This document shows positions 1-7,614 of a DNA stretch of 52,538 nt, in pieces (position 1 is the stretch's first letter; every line of letters starts with the position of its first letter). The notes under the pieces were generated by a model that saw only the letters and a list, made by a program, of their open reading frames with translations, was not told the origin of the DNA and searched no databases. The translations under genes and the position numbers were made by a program. The DNA comes from Gemmatimonadota bacterium (lineage in GTDB: Bacteria; JAAXHH01), in assembly GCA_026702745.1 (NCBI GenBank), contig JAPPBT010000010.1:1-52538 (forward strand). Reading direction: 5' to 3'.

Positions 1-501
1 CCCCGAGGTGTAGATCAGGACGGCGAGGTCGTCCGGTTCGACCTGGCTGTCAGGCGCGGCGGTATCGGTCTCGCTGGCCATCACCTCTTCCAGGCTCAGC
101 ACGTGCTTGAGTTCGGGCAGGGAACCGGCGATGGAATGGAAGTCGTCCCGGAAGGCGTCCGACACCACGATGGCCCGCGCGCCGGAATCCTCGAGGATCC
201 GCTGGTATTCACCGGGCTTCAACAGGCGGTCGATGGGTACGGCCGTCATCCCGTGCCCGACGATGGCCAGGTAGGCGATGCCCCATTCGGGCTGGTTGGC
301 CGCCAGCAGCGCTACCCGGTCGCCGCGTTGAAGGCCGAGTGAGGCGAGCAGTCCGGCAAGCGCGTCGGCCCGGCGGGCCGCTTCCGACCCCGTAAATTCC
401 GCGTACTCGCCGTCCCGTTTGATGCGGAGGACGACGTTCTCCGCGAACGCATTCCCCAACTGTTCCTTCAGTGACTTTATAGTAAGTGCGGTATCGGACA
501 T
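1..501 (-). CDS. AMP-dependent acyl-CoA synthetase/ligase, N-terminal part (runs off the window)
   Basis: Only the first 167 codons are present; the gene continues beyond base 1. The N-terminus reads MSDTALTIKSLKEQ, followed by the usual opening of ANL-superfamily enzymes: a segment like GDRVALLAANQPEWGIAYLAIVG, then AVPIDRLLKPGEY. The window cuts it at LIYTSG, the start of the phosphate-binding P-loop (YTSGTTG in the family). Such enzymes activate a carboxylic acid to an acyl-adenylate and then to a CoA thioester. Substrate preference sits in the missing C-terminal part, so fatty acid versus aryl acid cannot be decided. It is followed on the same strand side by a class V aminotransferase about 100 bp upstream. 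The family is fairly certain; the substrate is unknown. Confidence 0.85.
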   Translation of the reverse strand, partial: MSDTALTIKSLKEQLGNAFAENVVLRIKRDGEYAEFTGSEAARRADALAGLLASLGLQRGDRVALLAANQPEWGIAYLAIVGHGMTAVPIDRLLKPGEYQRILEDSGARAIVVSDAFRDDFHSIAGSLPELKHVLSLEEVMASETDTAAPDSQVEPDDLAVLIYTSG

Positions 502-601
502 GATTCGTTCTCCCGCGTTATTTGCACCTGTTGTTAATCACTCCTGTGCTGACGGACGCTTGATTGAACCCGGTTCTTCAGTATCGTCAGGACCGGTTTG
601 C

Positions 602-1888
602 CTAGCACCGATTCGACGCGATTTCTCCCACGGCGCGGGCGACTCGCTCCATTTCTTCATAGCTGTTGTGCATGGCGCAGGAAATGCGTGCGCCGTGATA
701 GCCCCCTTCGTAGAGACCGCGGCTGTGGACCCGGTACCTTTCCCGGAGCGGCGTGCCCACGTCTGAGGAGGTCATGCCGGCGATGGAAAAGGATACCATG
801 GACGCGGACAGTGCGCGGCTCATCGGCGTCCAGACACGGACGCCGGGAATGTCGGACAGACGTGTCTTGAGCCATTTTGCCATGGCCGCGCCGCGGTCCT
901 CGACCAGGCTGGTGCCGATGGCGTTGTGGAAGTCCACGGCCACGGCGAATCCCACCAGCGGCGCGTGACTCTGGGACGCGTTGTTCTCGAACCGCCTCGC
1001 CGTCGGCCGGCCGCCGCCCGTGTAGTATCCCAGTCCGATCTTGTCCTGGGCGGCGTCATCTACGTACAGCAGGCCCGTGCCCTTGGGCGTAAACAGCCAC
1101 TTGTGCGTGCTGCTCACATAGAAATCGCCGCCGAGATCCTTCACGTCGACCCCGATCATGCCCACCGACTGTGCCCCGTCAACGACGGTGATGAGCCCGC
1201 GCTCACGGGCCATGGCGCAGATTCTCCGGACGGGCAGGCGCCAGGCCGTCGTGCAGGTGACGTGGCAGAAGCTGAGCACGCGGGTCTCCGGCCGGATGGC
1301 TTCCTCGAACAGCCGGACGATCTCGTCCTCGTCTTCCGGCGGATCGTACAGGTCGAGCTTCCTGATCGGGTTGCCGAATTGTGCGTGCCGGTGCTGCCAG
1401 CAGGACCAGCCGCCGTAGTGCTCGTGGGTCGTCGTCAGGATCTCGTCTTCCGGTTTCAGGTCGAGGCCGAGGGCGATGATGTTCATGCTCTCGGTCGAAT
1501 TCCTCGTGATGGCGACCTCGGACGGTTCCGCGTTGATCAGCGCGGCCAGCTTCTCGTGGGCCTCGTGCGGCGCCGGATAGGCGACGCCCCCGGTATCCCC
1601 GTCCTGGATCTCCGTCTCCTTCAGGACCGCGATCTGGGCCTGCAGGACCATGTGGGGCAGGATGCCGATCGTCCCGTTGTTGGTGTAGTGTATGGAACCG
1701 TTATAGGGAAACTGGGCCCGCACGGCCTGCCAGTACGTCTCGTTGCCCACCTCGGCCGGTCCTGCGCCGGCCAGTATCCCGTCCAGATCTTCGATGGTGC
1801 CCGCCATCCTCGCGGACTGCTTGGTCCGTCCCGTACGGCTGTCTTTCGCCGCCTTTTTCCGTCCGGAAGCCTGACGCTGTTTTGCCAT
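602..1888 (-). CDS. Class V aminotransferase-fold PLP enzyme (cysteine desulfurase / isopenicillin-N-epimerase-like)
   Basis: A 428-residue PLP enzyme of fold type I. Residues 60-75 (PYNGSIHYTNNGTIG) form the substrate-side N-terminal motif. VVDGAQSVG places the PLP-binding Asp near residue 237, and SSTHKWLF places the Schiff-base Lys near residue 263. Family members act as desulfurases, epimerases or lyases; the reaction here is not determinable. The open frame extends upstream to 2149, but those residues are Arg-rich and unlike the family. I start at the ATG at 1888, which has GGAG upstream; the first 30 residues are Lys/Arg-rich and may be dispensable. It is divergent from the IorA-like gene. 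A second, distinct class V enzyme (4554-5681) lies on the other side of that gene. Confidence 0.85.
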   Translation of the reverse strand: MAKQRQASGRKKAAKDSRTGRTKQSARMAGTIEDLDGILAGAGPAEVGNETYWQAVRAQFPYNGSIHYTNNGTIGILPHMVLQAQIAVLKETEIQDGDTGGVAYPAPHEAHEKLAALINAEPSEVAITRNSTESMNIIALGLDLKPEDEILTTTHEHYGGWSCWQHRHAQFGNPIRKLDLYDPPEDEDEIVRLFEEAIRPETRVLSFCHVTCTTAWRLPVRRICAMARERGLITVVDGAQSVGMIGVDVKDLGGDFYVSSTHKWLFTPKGTGLLYVDDAAQDKIGLGYYTGGGRPTARRFENNASQSHAPLVGFAVAVDFHNAIGTSLVEDRGAAMAKWLKTRLSDIPGVRVWTPMSRALSASMVSFSIAGMTSSDVGTPLRERYRVHSRGLYEGGYHGARISCAMHNSYEEMERVARAVGEIASNRC

Positions 1889-2100
1889 CTCCGCATCTCC
1901 GTAGCCTGCGTGGATCTTCGGAGCAAAATGCGTGACACCGGAGGACCGGCGCGTACGTACCCGCGTCGTGCGGTCCCATGTCACGCGGTCCGGGTGCATC
2001 CTGTCCCGGTGCTGAACCTTAAAGGGAAACGCGTCAAATATAGCCGGACGGCGGAACGGTCGCAAGCGGTTTCTGGCCGGTTCTCCGCGACGGATATCGC

Positions 2101-2130
2101 TTGACCGGCAGGGGCCGCAAAACCTATATT
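2101..2130 (+). promoter_or_regulatory. Predicted sigma70-type promoter of the IorA-like gene
   Basis: TTGACC at 2101-2106 and TATATT at 2125-2130 are separated by 18 bp. Transcription would start near 2137, giving a leader of about 60 nt that carries the 22-bp duplication at 2145-2187. Prediction by eye. Confidence 0.5.
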
Positions 2131-2144
2131 CACCCGTTCTTTCA

Positions 2145-2187
2145 AGCATGGATTTGCCCTTGCGCAGGCATGGATCTACCCTTGCGG
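2145..2187 (+). repeat. 22-bp imperfect tandem duplication in the IorA-like gene leader
   Basis: A 19-nt core beginning GCATGGAT (2146-2164) recurs at 2168-2186 with two differences. Both copies contain an ATG, but neither is preceded by a good ribosome-binding site. The real start (2197) follows a GGGAG just after the second copy. Confidence 0.75.
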
Positions 2188-2196
2188 GAGCGTTAC

Positions 2197-3891
2197 ATGG
2201 CCCGGATGCGTATCACCGGTGACCAGGCCATCGCGTTCGGCGCGCTGCAGTCGGGCGTCGCGGTGGCGGCGAGCTATCCTGGTTCACCGAGCAGCAGTAC
2301 CATCGAGTTTCTGCGCCGTTTTTCGGAGAGCCACGGGCTGTACGTGGAATGGTCCACCAACGAGAAGGTCGCCTTCGAAACGGCGGTGGGCGCTTCCATC
2401 GGCGGCGTCCCGGCCCTGATGGGCTGCAAGGGCGTCGGGTTCAATGTCGCCCTGGATACCGTCATGGTGGCCAACCTGACGGACGTGGGCGCCGGTCTCG
2501 TCATCCTGCTCGGGGACGATCCAGGCGCCTGGGCCACCCAGAACGACCAGGACACCCGGCCGATCGCCTGGGGTAGTGAACTGCCCATGCTGGAACCGGC
2601 GACGCCCTCCGAAGGGATCACGGTGACGCGGGAAGCCTTCCGCCTGTCCCGCGAGATGCAGATGCCCGTCATCGTGCGCATCACGAAGACGTACGGCGCG
2701 CTGGAAGAAGAAGTGGAAGCCCCGGAAATACCCCCCGCGGCTCCCGTGCGGCCCCATGCCTTCGAACGGCATCCCATGCGGTGGGTATCGGTGCCCGGAA
2801 ACGCCGTGCAGTTGCACCGCCGGCTGCATGAACGCGTTGATAAAGTCGCCCTGCAGTTCGAATCCACGGACTTCAACCAGGTCACCGGCACGGGGAAGAC
2901 CGGCATCATCGCCGCGGGTGTGATCCACACCAAGTTGATGGATGTGCTTCGAGGGGTGGATTCCTCCGGCCTGTCCATCCTCAAGCTGTCCACCCTGTGG
3001 CCGCTGCCCACCGGTCAGATCACCCGCTTTCTTCGGTCCACCGATAAGGTCCTGGTCCTGGAAGAGAACGAACCCTTTCTTGAAACGTTGATTAAATCGG
3101 TCTCCTATGACGCGAAGCTCTCGACGCCGATCAGCGGCAAACAGGACGGGGCCGTTTCGCGGGAAGGGGAGTTGTTCCGCGGGCAGATCGCGGAGGCCCT
3201 GGCCGGTTTCGTCCCCGGATTCAAGCCGGACCGCGACTTCCCGCCACAGGCCGAACACAAGGACCTGCCCAGTGAGTCGGGCCTGCCGGCGAACTGTCCT
3301 TATACGCCCGTGTTTGAGATCCTGCGTGAATTGAGCGTCCGATCCGGTCTGTCGCCGGTGTACGTGGTGGACCCTGGTTGCGCGATCAAGATCGCCACCC
3401 CGCCCTTCGAGATGCTCGACGTGAAGTACTCCATGGGATCGAGCATCGGCATTGCATCGGGTCTCGTCCTGGCCGGTGTGACCGACCCCGTGATCGCCGT
3501 CGTAGGGGATTCCGACTTCTTTCACCTGAGCGCCAACGCGCTCTTCAACGTGGCCCACCAGGGATCTGATCTGCTCATCCTCATCCTGGACAACGCCACG
3601 ACGGCCCTGTCCGGGTTTCAGGGTACGCCCAACCTGGGAGGCTCCGAACCGGGCCGCGTGACGATGCCGCTCAGTATCGACAGTATCGTGGAAGCCTGCC
3701 CGGTCTCGCTGAACGAGACCATCGATCCCTTGGACGTGGCCCGGGCACGCGACGTGATCGGGCGGGGCCTGCGCCAAACGGGCGTCCGCGTGATCATCGC
3801 CCGGAGTCCCTGTCCCTACATCGAGGACGGGCACTGCCCGGGCTATAGCGCCAAGGGCGCCGAGACCGCCGTTTTCACGTCGAGCCCATGA
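2197..3891 (+). CDS. IorA-like ThDP-dependent 2-oxoacid oxidoreductase alpha subunit lacking the C-terminal ferredoxin domain
   Basis: A 564-residue homologue of indolepyruvate:ferredoxin oxidoreductase alpha subunit. Residues 5-75 form the Pyr domain, with SYPGSPSSSTIEFL and STNEKVAFETAVGASIGG. The ThDP/Mg motif runs from GDSDFF (about 437) to LDN (about 465). Normal IorA proteins continue into a C-terminal ferredoxin domain with clustered CxxCxxC. Here the protein ends soon after SPCPYIEDGHCPGY, which has only two Cys, and no iorB (gamma subunit) is in the window. It may use a separate ferredoxin, or it may have become a decarboxylase-like enzyme; neither is shown. The start is the ATG at 2197, 6 nt after GGGAG; the frame upstream is unlike the family. 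The two flanking PLP enzymes suggest, but do not prove, amino-acid catabolism. Confidence 0.8.
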   Translation: MARMRITGDQAIAFGALQSGVAVAASYPGSPSSSTIEFLRRFSESHGLYVEWSTNEKVAFETAVGASIGGVPALMGCKGVGFNVALDTVMVANLTDVGAGLVILLGDDPGAWATQNDQDTRPIAWGSELPMLEPATPSEGITVTREAFRLSREMQMPVIVRITKTYGALEEEVEAPEIPPAAPVRPHAFERHPMRWVSVPGNAVQLHRRLHERVDKVALQFESTDFNQVTGTGKTGIIAAGVIHTKLMDVLRGVDSSGLSILKLSTLWPLPTGQITRFLRSTDKVLVLEENEPFLETLIKSVSYDAKLSTPISGKQDGAVSREGELFRGQIAEALAGFVPGFKPDRDFPPQAEHKDLPSESGLPANCPYTPVFEILRELSVRSGLSPVYVVDPGCAIKIATPPFEMLDVKYSMGSSIGIASGLVLAGVTDPVIAVVGDSDFFHLSANALFNVAHQGSDLLILILDNATTALSGFQGTPNLGGSEPGRVTMPLSIDSIVEACPVSLNETIDPLDVARARDVIGRGLRQTGVRVIIARSPCPYIEDGHCPGYSAKGAETAVFTSSP

Positions 3892-3894
3892 CCG

Positions 3895-3918
3895 TCCGGC
3901 CAACGCTCCGGCCAATGG
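3895..3918 (+). repeat. 12-bp tandem repeat (2 copies) just after the IorA-like stop codon
   Basis: TCCGGCCAACGC followed directly by TCCGGCCAATGG, beginning 4 nt after the stop codon. Two mismatches between copies. Confidence 0.7.
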
Positions 3919-4006
3919 CGAAACCGGCTGTACGACCGGTCGTCCGCTCCGATTTTCGCGCTGTCCGCGTCCCTTTCGTGTCCACCGCGATCTGCGTAAT
4001 TTATCC

Positions 4007-4035
4007 TTGCGGAAACCGGGTCCCTGGTGTTTAAT
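4007..4035 (+). promoter_or_regulatory. Possible promoter of the STAS-protein gene
   Basis: TTGCGG (4007-4012), a 17-bp spacer and TTTAAT (4030-4035) lie about 57 bp before the STAS start. This is the best match in a roughly 200-bp gap (3892-4091) that otherwise holds only the 12-bp repeat and a 12-bp palindrome at 3932-3943. Confidence 0.35.
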
Positions 4036-4091
4036 GTTACACCATCCAATGGCTGGTTTTTACTTAAGCAGCGTATAGACGGAGGCATGCA

Positions 4092-4424
4092 ATGAACGAA
4101 AGCAGGATTAACGGAGTACCGGTTATCGAGCTCGTCGGCAGCTTCCTGGGCGATCCCGAAGTGTCCGCATTTCATGACCGCGTAAGGGCGTTGAAGGCCG
4201 AAGGCACCAACAGTGCCGTCGTCGACCTGGGCAGGTTGAACCTCATCAGCAGTTCGGGCGTCGGCGCGCTCGTGGGCAGTGCCAAGACCCTCCGTGAAGC
4301 CGGAGGCGACCTGAAGCTGGCCAACCTGAGTGAACGGACCCACAACGTGCTGGTTGTCGTCACTCGCCTGGACGCCGTTTTCAACATATTCGAATCGGCG
4401 GAGGACGCCGCGGCAAGTTTCTGA
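4092..4424 (+). CDS. STAS-domain anti-anti-sigma factor-like protein
   Basis: A 110-residue single-domain STAS protein of the SpoIIAA/RsbV type. Family members bind an anti-sigma kinase (SpoIIAB/RsbW) and are switched off by phosphorylation of a Ser. That site is visible in LNLISSSGVGALV, with Ser54 the likely acceptor; the Asp that usually precedes it is Ser here. The ATG is preceded by GGAGG with a 6-nt spacing, an excellent ribosome-binding site. No sigma factor, RsbW-type kinase or phosphatase gene is adjacent. The only RsbW-like sequence in the window is the degenerate domain fused to the permease at 12-13.8 kb, which is not obviously its partner. Domain assignment is firm; regulatory target unknown. 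Confidence 0.85.
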   Translation: MNESRINGVPVIELVGSFLGDPEVSAFHDRVRALKAEGTNSAVVDLGRLNLISSSGVGALVGSAKTLREAGGDLKLANLSERTHNVLVVVTRLDAVFNIFESAEDAAASF

Positions 4425-4446
4425 TCGGACCGTCGTCGATCAGGCT

Positions 4447-4500
4447 GCCGTGCCGCACGTTCCGGCCGTGCTGTATGTTTCGGCCGTGCTGCACGTTTCG
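4447..4500 (+). repeat. 18-bp tandem repeat, 3 copies, between the STAS and aminotransferase genes
   Basis: Units at 4447-4464, 4465-4482 and 4483-4500 follow the pattern GCCGTGCTGYAYGTTTCG with one to three changes each. They begin 23 nt after the STAS stop and end about 50 nt before the next start. Confidence 0.85.
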
Positions 4501-4553
4501 GCCCCCTTACCTGCCTCGCCGCGCCCAGTCCCGTCGAACCGGACCGGCCTGAA

Positions 4554-5681
4554 TTGAACCTGGACCGCATCCGACAGGAATTCCCTGTCGTCCATCACTG
4601 CACCTATCTGAACCACGCGGCGGTCGGCACGTTGCCCACGCGCGCCCGGGATGCGGTGCGCGCCTACGTGGACGACTTCAACGAGCACGCCGCCTCCAAC
4701 TATCGCGACTGGGAATCCGCCATCGAGACGACCCGGTCGCGGGCCGCCCGCCTCATTAACGCCAGACCTGAACAGATCGCCTTCGTCAAGAATACGACCG
4801 AAGGCCTGTGTCTCGCCGCCAACGGCATCGACTGGCGTTCAGGCGACAACGTGGTCCTGAACGACCTGGAATTCCCCTCGAACGTATATCCCTGGTACAA
4901 TCTTGCCCAATACGGCGTGGAAACACGGATGGTCGAATCCGTGGACGGCCGGCTCACGGTAGATTCGATCGCGGAAAGGATCGATGGGCGGACGCGCGCC
5001 GTCTCCATCAGCCACGTCGAGTTCGGCAACGGATTCCGCAACGACCTTGCGGCGATCGGTGCGCTGTGCCGTGAGAAAGGCATCTGTTTCGTCGTCGATG
5101 CCATACAGTCCCTCGGACAGACGCCGGTGGACTTGGAGGAGATGTCCATCGACCTCCTCACGGCCGATGGACATAAATGGCTGTTGAGTCCGGAAGGGAT
5201 CGGAATCTTCTACTGCGCGCCGCACCAGACGGAACGGCTGAGGCTCTACGAAGTGGGATGGAATTCAGTGGCCGACGCTGGCAACTACGATGCCTACGAT
5301 CCCACGCCGGCGCCGACGGCGCGGCGCTTCGAGTGCGGTTCCCACAATACGCTGGGCATACACGCGCTGGGCGCTTCCCTGGATTTGCTGTTGGAGGTGG
5401 GTATCGAGGTAGTGCAGGAGAGGCTGCGCCTGCTGACCGACCGGCTGGTCGACGGGCTGCGCACTGCGGGCTACCGCGTCCTGAGTCCCCGGGGCGCATC
5501 CGAGTGGTCGGGCATCGTAACGTTCGACAGCCCGGTACACGAGACCGAAGCCCTGCATCGCACGTTGCGGAGCCACCAGATCATCGGCGCGCGCCGCGGA
5601 GGCGGGATTCGCATTTCCCCGCATTTCTACAACACGGAAGAGGAAGTACTTCGCGTCGTGGACGCGCTTCCGGGGCACTGA
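4554..5681 (+). CDS. Class V aminotransferase-fold PLP enzyme (isopenicillin-N-epimerase / cysteine desulfurase-like)
   Basis: A 375-residue PLP enzyme with CTYLNHAAVGTLP near residue 16, VVDAIQSLG (PLP Asp about 182) and TADGHKWLLSPEG (Schiff-base Lys about 208). It differs from the class V enzyme at 602-1888, so the pair is not a recent duplication. The start appears to be TTG at 4554; the first residues MNLDRIRQEFPVV match the family's beginning and no ATG is nearby. No strong ribosome-binding site is visible. It follows the STAS gene with a 129-bp gap containing the 18-bp repeat, so co-transcription is uncertain. It converges on the DUF362 gene. The chemical reaction cannot be inferred from sequence alone. 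Confidence 0.85.
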   Translation: MNLDRIRQEFPVVHHCTYLNHAAVGTLPTRARDAVRAYVDDFNEHAASNYRDWESAIETTRSRAARLINARPEQIAFVKNTTEGLCLAANGIDWRSGDNVVLNDLEFPSNVYPWYNLAQYGVETRMVESVDGRLTVDSIAERIDGRTRAVSISHVEFGNGFRNDLAAIGALCREKGICFVVDAIQSLGQTPVDLEEMSIDLLTADGHKWLLSPEGIGIFYCAPHQTERLRLYEVGWNSVADAGNYDAYDPTPAPTARRFECGSHNTLGIHALGASLDLLLEVGIEVVQERLRLLTDRLVDGLRTAGYRVLSPRGASEWSGIVTFDSPVHETEALHRTLRSHQIIGARRGGGIRISPHFYNTEEEVLRVVDALPGH

Positions 5682-5773
5682 CCGCCGCTTCAGCCACCGA
5701 CCGCGTTCAACCGCCTCGGGATTGCTTGGCCCGCCGCGGCGCCTTCCCGACCGCCGCTTCAGCCACCGACCGC
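5680..5773 (-). repeat. 25-bp perfect direct repeat copying the DUF362 gene end including its stop codon
   Basis: The 25-bp sequence at 5749-5773 covers the last codons and TGA of the DUF362 gene (Ala-Val-Gly-Gly-stop). It recurs exactly at 5680-5704, 69 bp further downstream and in the same frame. Between them the frame is open: 22 sense codons, ending again in Ala-Val-Gly-Gly-stop. The distal copy abuts the stop codon of the convergent aminotransferase gene. Confidence 0.85.
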
Positions 5774-6718
5774 CGCCGTCTCCCACGCGCCTTCGATGGC
5801 CCACTGGCGCTGCAGGTCGATGGATTCGTGGCCCTTGAAGGACTGCGCTAACTCATCGAGCCGGCCGCCCGCGACGCGGATGCGTGAAAGGTCGCCCACG
5901 CCGAGCCCGATGGCATCCCCGTAAAAGACCGTGCCCACTTCCAGGGGCTCGAAACCCATGGCCTTCGAAATGACGGCGTCCACGGCGATGGTGTCTTCCC
6001 CGGCCGCCGCCAGCCCGAGAGGTACCGTGTCGGTGCCGCCCGGACCGTTCCCCTGGATGCCCACCGTGCCGTCCACCACGCTGTAGTGCGGATAGAGATG
6101 GCGGGCAAGACGGATCAGGTTCCTGCTGAGGGCCCGCGCCTCCTGGGGGTGGCGCCGGTCATGGTGGGTCGTGTAGCCGTGTACCTTGATGCGGTCCTTC
6201 TTCAGGATCGTGCCCATGATGAGGTTCTTCAGCGCCAGGGTAACCATGGCGCCATCATGGGTTTTGGCCACGGCGACCGAGATGACGCAGGGACAGTCCA
6301 GTACGGAACGAGGCATTCTGGCCGTGGTCCAGGTGCCGTCCACCATGTACACCCGGGTGTTGCGCCATCGTGTCTCCTGGTTCAGGTCCACCAGCTCGAT
6401 GGGGAGGTCGTATTCGTCCGGGATGTCGGCGTACCCCATGTGGCGGAAGCACTCCCCGGGTACGGTCTCGTTGCCGCCCTCGGCGATCAGGACCCGCCGG
6501 GGCTTTTCGGGCAGGGTCATGATCACGTCCAGCACGCCGCGGACCGCGTCCGGGTGGGTGCATACCAACGGGTTCGTGCCGGAGAGGAAATTGGGCTTGA
6601 GCATGACCTCTTCACGCATGAGCGAGGCCAGTTGCGGGGCGGAGCGTTCCACGGCCGTCCGCACGTTCTCCCGGCGGTTGCTTCCCGTACCGATTCCGAC
6701 CGTCGTTTTCGATGGCAT
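5759..6718 (-). CDS. DUF362 family protein
   Basis: A 319-residue protein of the DUF362 family, whose biochemical role is not established. Typical features are EVMLKPNFL near residue 38, VLIAEGG, VISVAVAKTHDGAMVTLALKNLIMG in the centre and a C-terminal VDGTVGIQGNGPGGTDTVPLGL. No ferredoxin-type CxxCxxC motif is present, although some family members carry one. The frame can begin at a GTG overlapping the mqnA stop (GTGA), but AAGGAG sits 6 nt before the ATG at 6718, which I take as the start. It is the last gene of the mqnE-mqnC-mqnA run and is probably co-transcribed, so a link to quinone or redox metabolism is possible but unproven. Its 3' end is duplicated downstream. Confidence 0.8.
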   Translation of the reverse strand: MPSKTTVGIGTGSNRRENVRTAVERSAPQLASLMREEVMLKPNFLSGTNPLVCTHPDAVRGVLDVIMTLPEKPRRVLIAEGGNETVPGECFRHMGYADIPDEYDLPIELVDLNQETRWRNTRVYMVDGTWTTARMPRSVLDCPCVISVAVAKTHDGAMVTLALKNLIMGTILKKDRIKVHGYTTHHDRRHPQEARALSRNLIRLARHLYPHYSVVDGTVGIQGNGPGGTDTVPLGLAAAGEDTIAVDAVISKAMGFEPLEVGTVFYGDAIGLGVGDLSRIRVAGGRLDELAQSFKGHESIDLQRQWAIEGAWETAAVGG

Positions 6719-6729
6719 GGTCATCTCCT

Positions 6730-7536
6730 TCACTGACGCGGATAGAAACGCAGTTCCGGCACGTCCGGGATCAGGCCGCGGGAATGGGCCAGGCTGTAAA
6801 ACGCCATGAGCCCGCTTAGCTCGCGGTCACCCAGGTCGTAGGCCAGGTTGTCCTTCAGGTACGACGCGTAAAAAGTCGAGGGCCGGGATCGGTTCGCGGC
6901 GTGCAACTCGGCGATCTCGTCCAGGGCGGACACGCCCTGTTCCTTCGACGCGATCAGCCCTTTGACCTCACCGGGGGTGAGACCGCCGTCCTTGCCCGCC
7001 CAGAAAGCATACACGAAGGGGAGATCGGTCAGTTCCCGCCAGACTTCCCCCAGGTCGAGCCGCGGTTCCGGCCGGTCCGCAAACTCCAGGGCCGGGTCGC
7101 CGATGACCAGGGCCGCGTCCGCACTTTCCAGCATCGCGGAGACGTCCGGTGGATGGTCGAAGGATTCGAAGTCCAGTCCGTACTTCTCCTCCAGGACGAT
7201 CCGCGCCAGGGCGACCGAGGTCCGGGAGCTTGCGTCCATCGCCACCTTGCGGATCCGGTGTACCGGTACCCTGTGGAACAGGAGGATGCTGCCAACCGGG
7301 CCGTCAGACGCGATGGCGATCTCCGGCACGATGAAGTATTCGCCCCCGGCGCGCGCATATTCGATGCTCGGAATGACGCCCGCCGAGGCCCCGCCGTCCT
7401 TCACTTGCTTGGCGCACACCGAAGGGATATCGTAGCGGATTTCGAATCCGTGATCCTGCCCACCGTGTTCCAGGCCATAGGTCAAGGCCCGGGAATTCAG
7501 GAAACTGACGGCGTAGATGCGGGTGCTGTTGGCCAT
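6730..7536 (-). CDS. mqnA: Chorismate dehydratase MqnA (futalosine pathway of menaquinone synthesis)
   Basis: A 268-residue MqnA-type protein with a periplasmic-binding-protein-like fold. Family features are the opening RIYAVSFLNSRALTYGLE, then GVIPSIEYAR, EIAIASDGPVGSILLFHR, SRTSVALARIVLEE and DLPFVYAFWAGK. MqnA dehydrates chorismate to 3-(1-carboxyvinyl)oxybenzoate, the substrate that MqnE joins to adenosine. The length fits the family. The stop overlaps the possible GTG of DUF362, and mqnC lies upstream with a 78-bp gap holding a 16-18-bp tandem repeat. No clear ribosome-binding site precedes the ATG. Confidence 0.9.
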   Translation of the reverse strand: MANSTRIYAVSFLNSRALTYGLEHGGQDHGFEIRYDIPSVCAKQVKDGGASAGVIPSIEYARAGGEYFIVPEIAIASDGPVGSILLFHRVPVHRIRKVAMDASSRTSVALARIVLEEKYGLDFESFDHPPDVSAMLESADAALVIGDPALEFADRPEPRLDLGEVWRELTDLPFVYAFWAGKDGGLTPGEVKGLIASKEQGVSALDEIAELHAANRSRPSTFYASYLKDNLAYDLGDRELSGLMAFYSLAHSRGLIPDVPELRFYPRQ

Positions 7537-7537
7537 A

Positions 7538-7588
7538 CGGAAGTCGTTGCCGTCTCGGAAGTCGCTGCCGTCGGAATTCGCTGCCCGT
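7538..7588 (-). repeat. 16-18-bp tandem repeat, 3 copies, between mqnC and mqnA
   Basis: Units near CGGAAGTCGYTGCCGT at 7538-7555, 7556-7571 and 7572-7588, immediately upstream of the mqnA start. They differ at a few bases and by 1-2 nt in length. They occupy most of the 78-bp gap. Confidence 0.75.
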
Positions 7589-7614
7589 TGTATCCGACAC
7601 CGCTTCCCGCGCGA

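Noticed and set aside
926-2104. Long plus-strand open frame of 392 codons opposite the class V aminotransferase
   Set aside because: It is the antisense shadow of the PLP enzyme in G+C-rich DNA; the minus-strand protein has clear motifs and the plus-strand frame has none.
2284-3915. Minus-strand frame of 543 codons opposite the IorA-like gene
   Set aside because: Shadow frame; the plus-strand product carries the ThDP motif and a promoter plus ribosome-binding site.
4447-4500. CRISPR-like array at 4.4 kb and similar arrays elsewhere
   Set aside because: The copies are directly adjacent with no unique spacers and no cas genes are present; they are tandem repeats.
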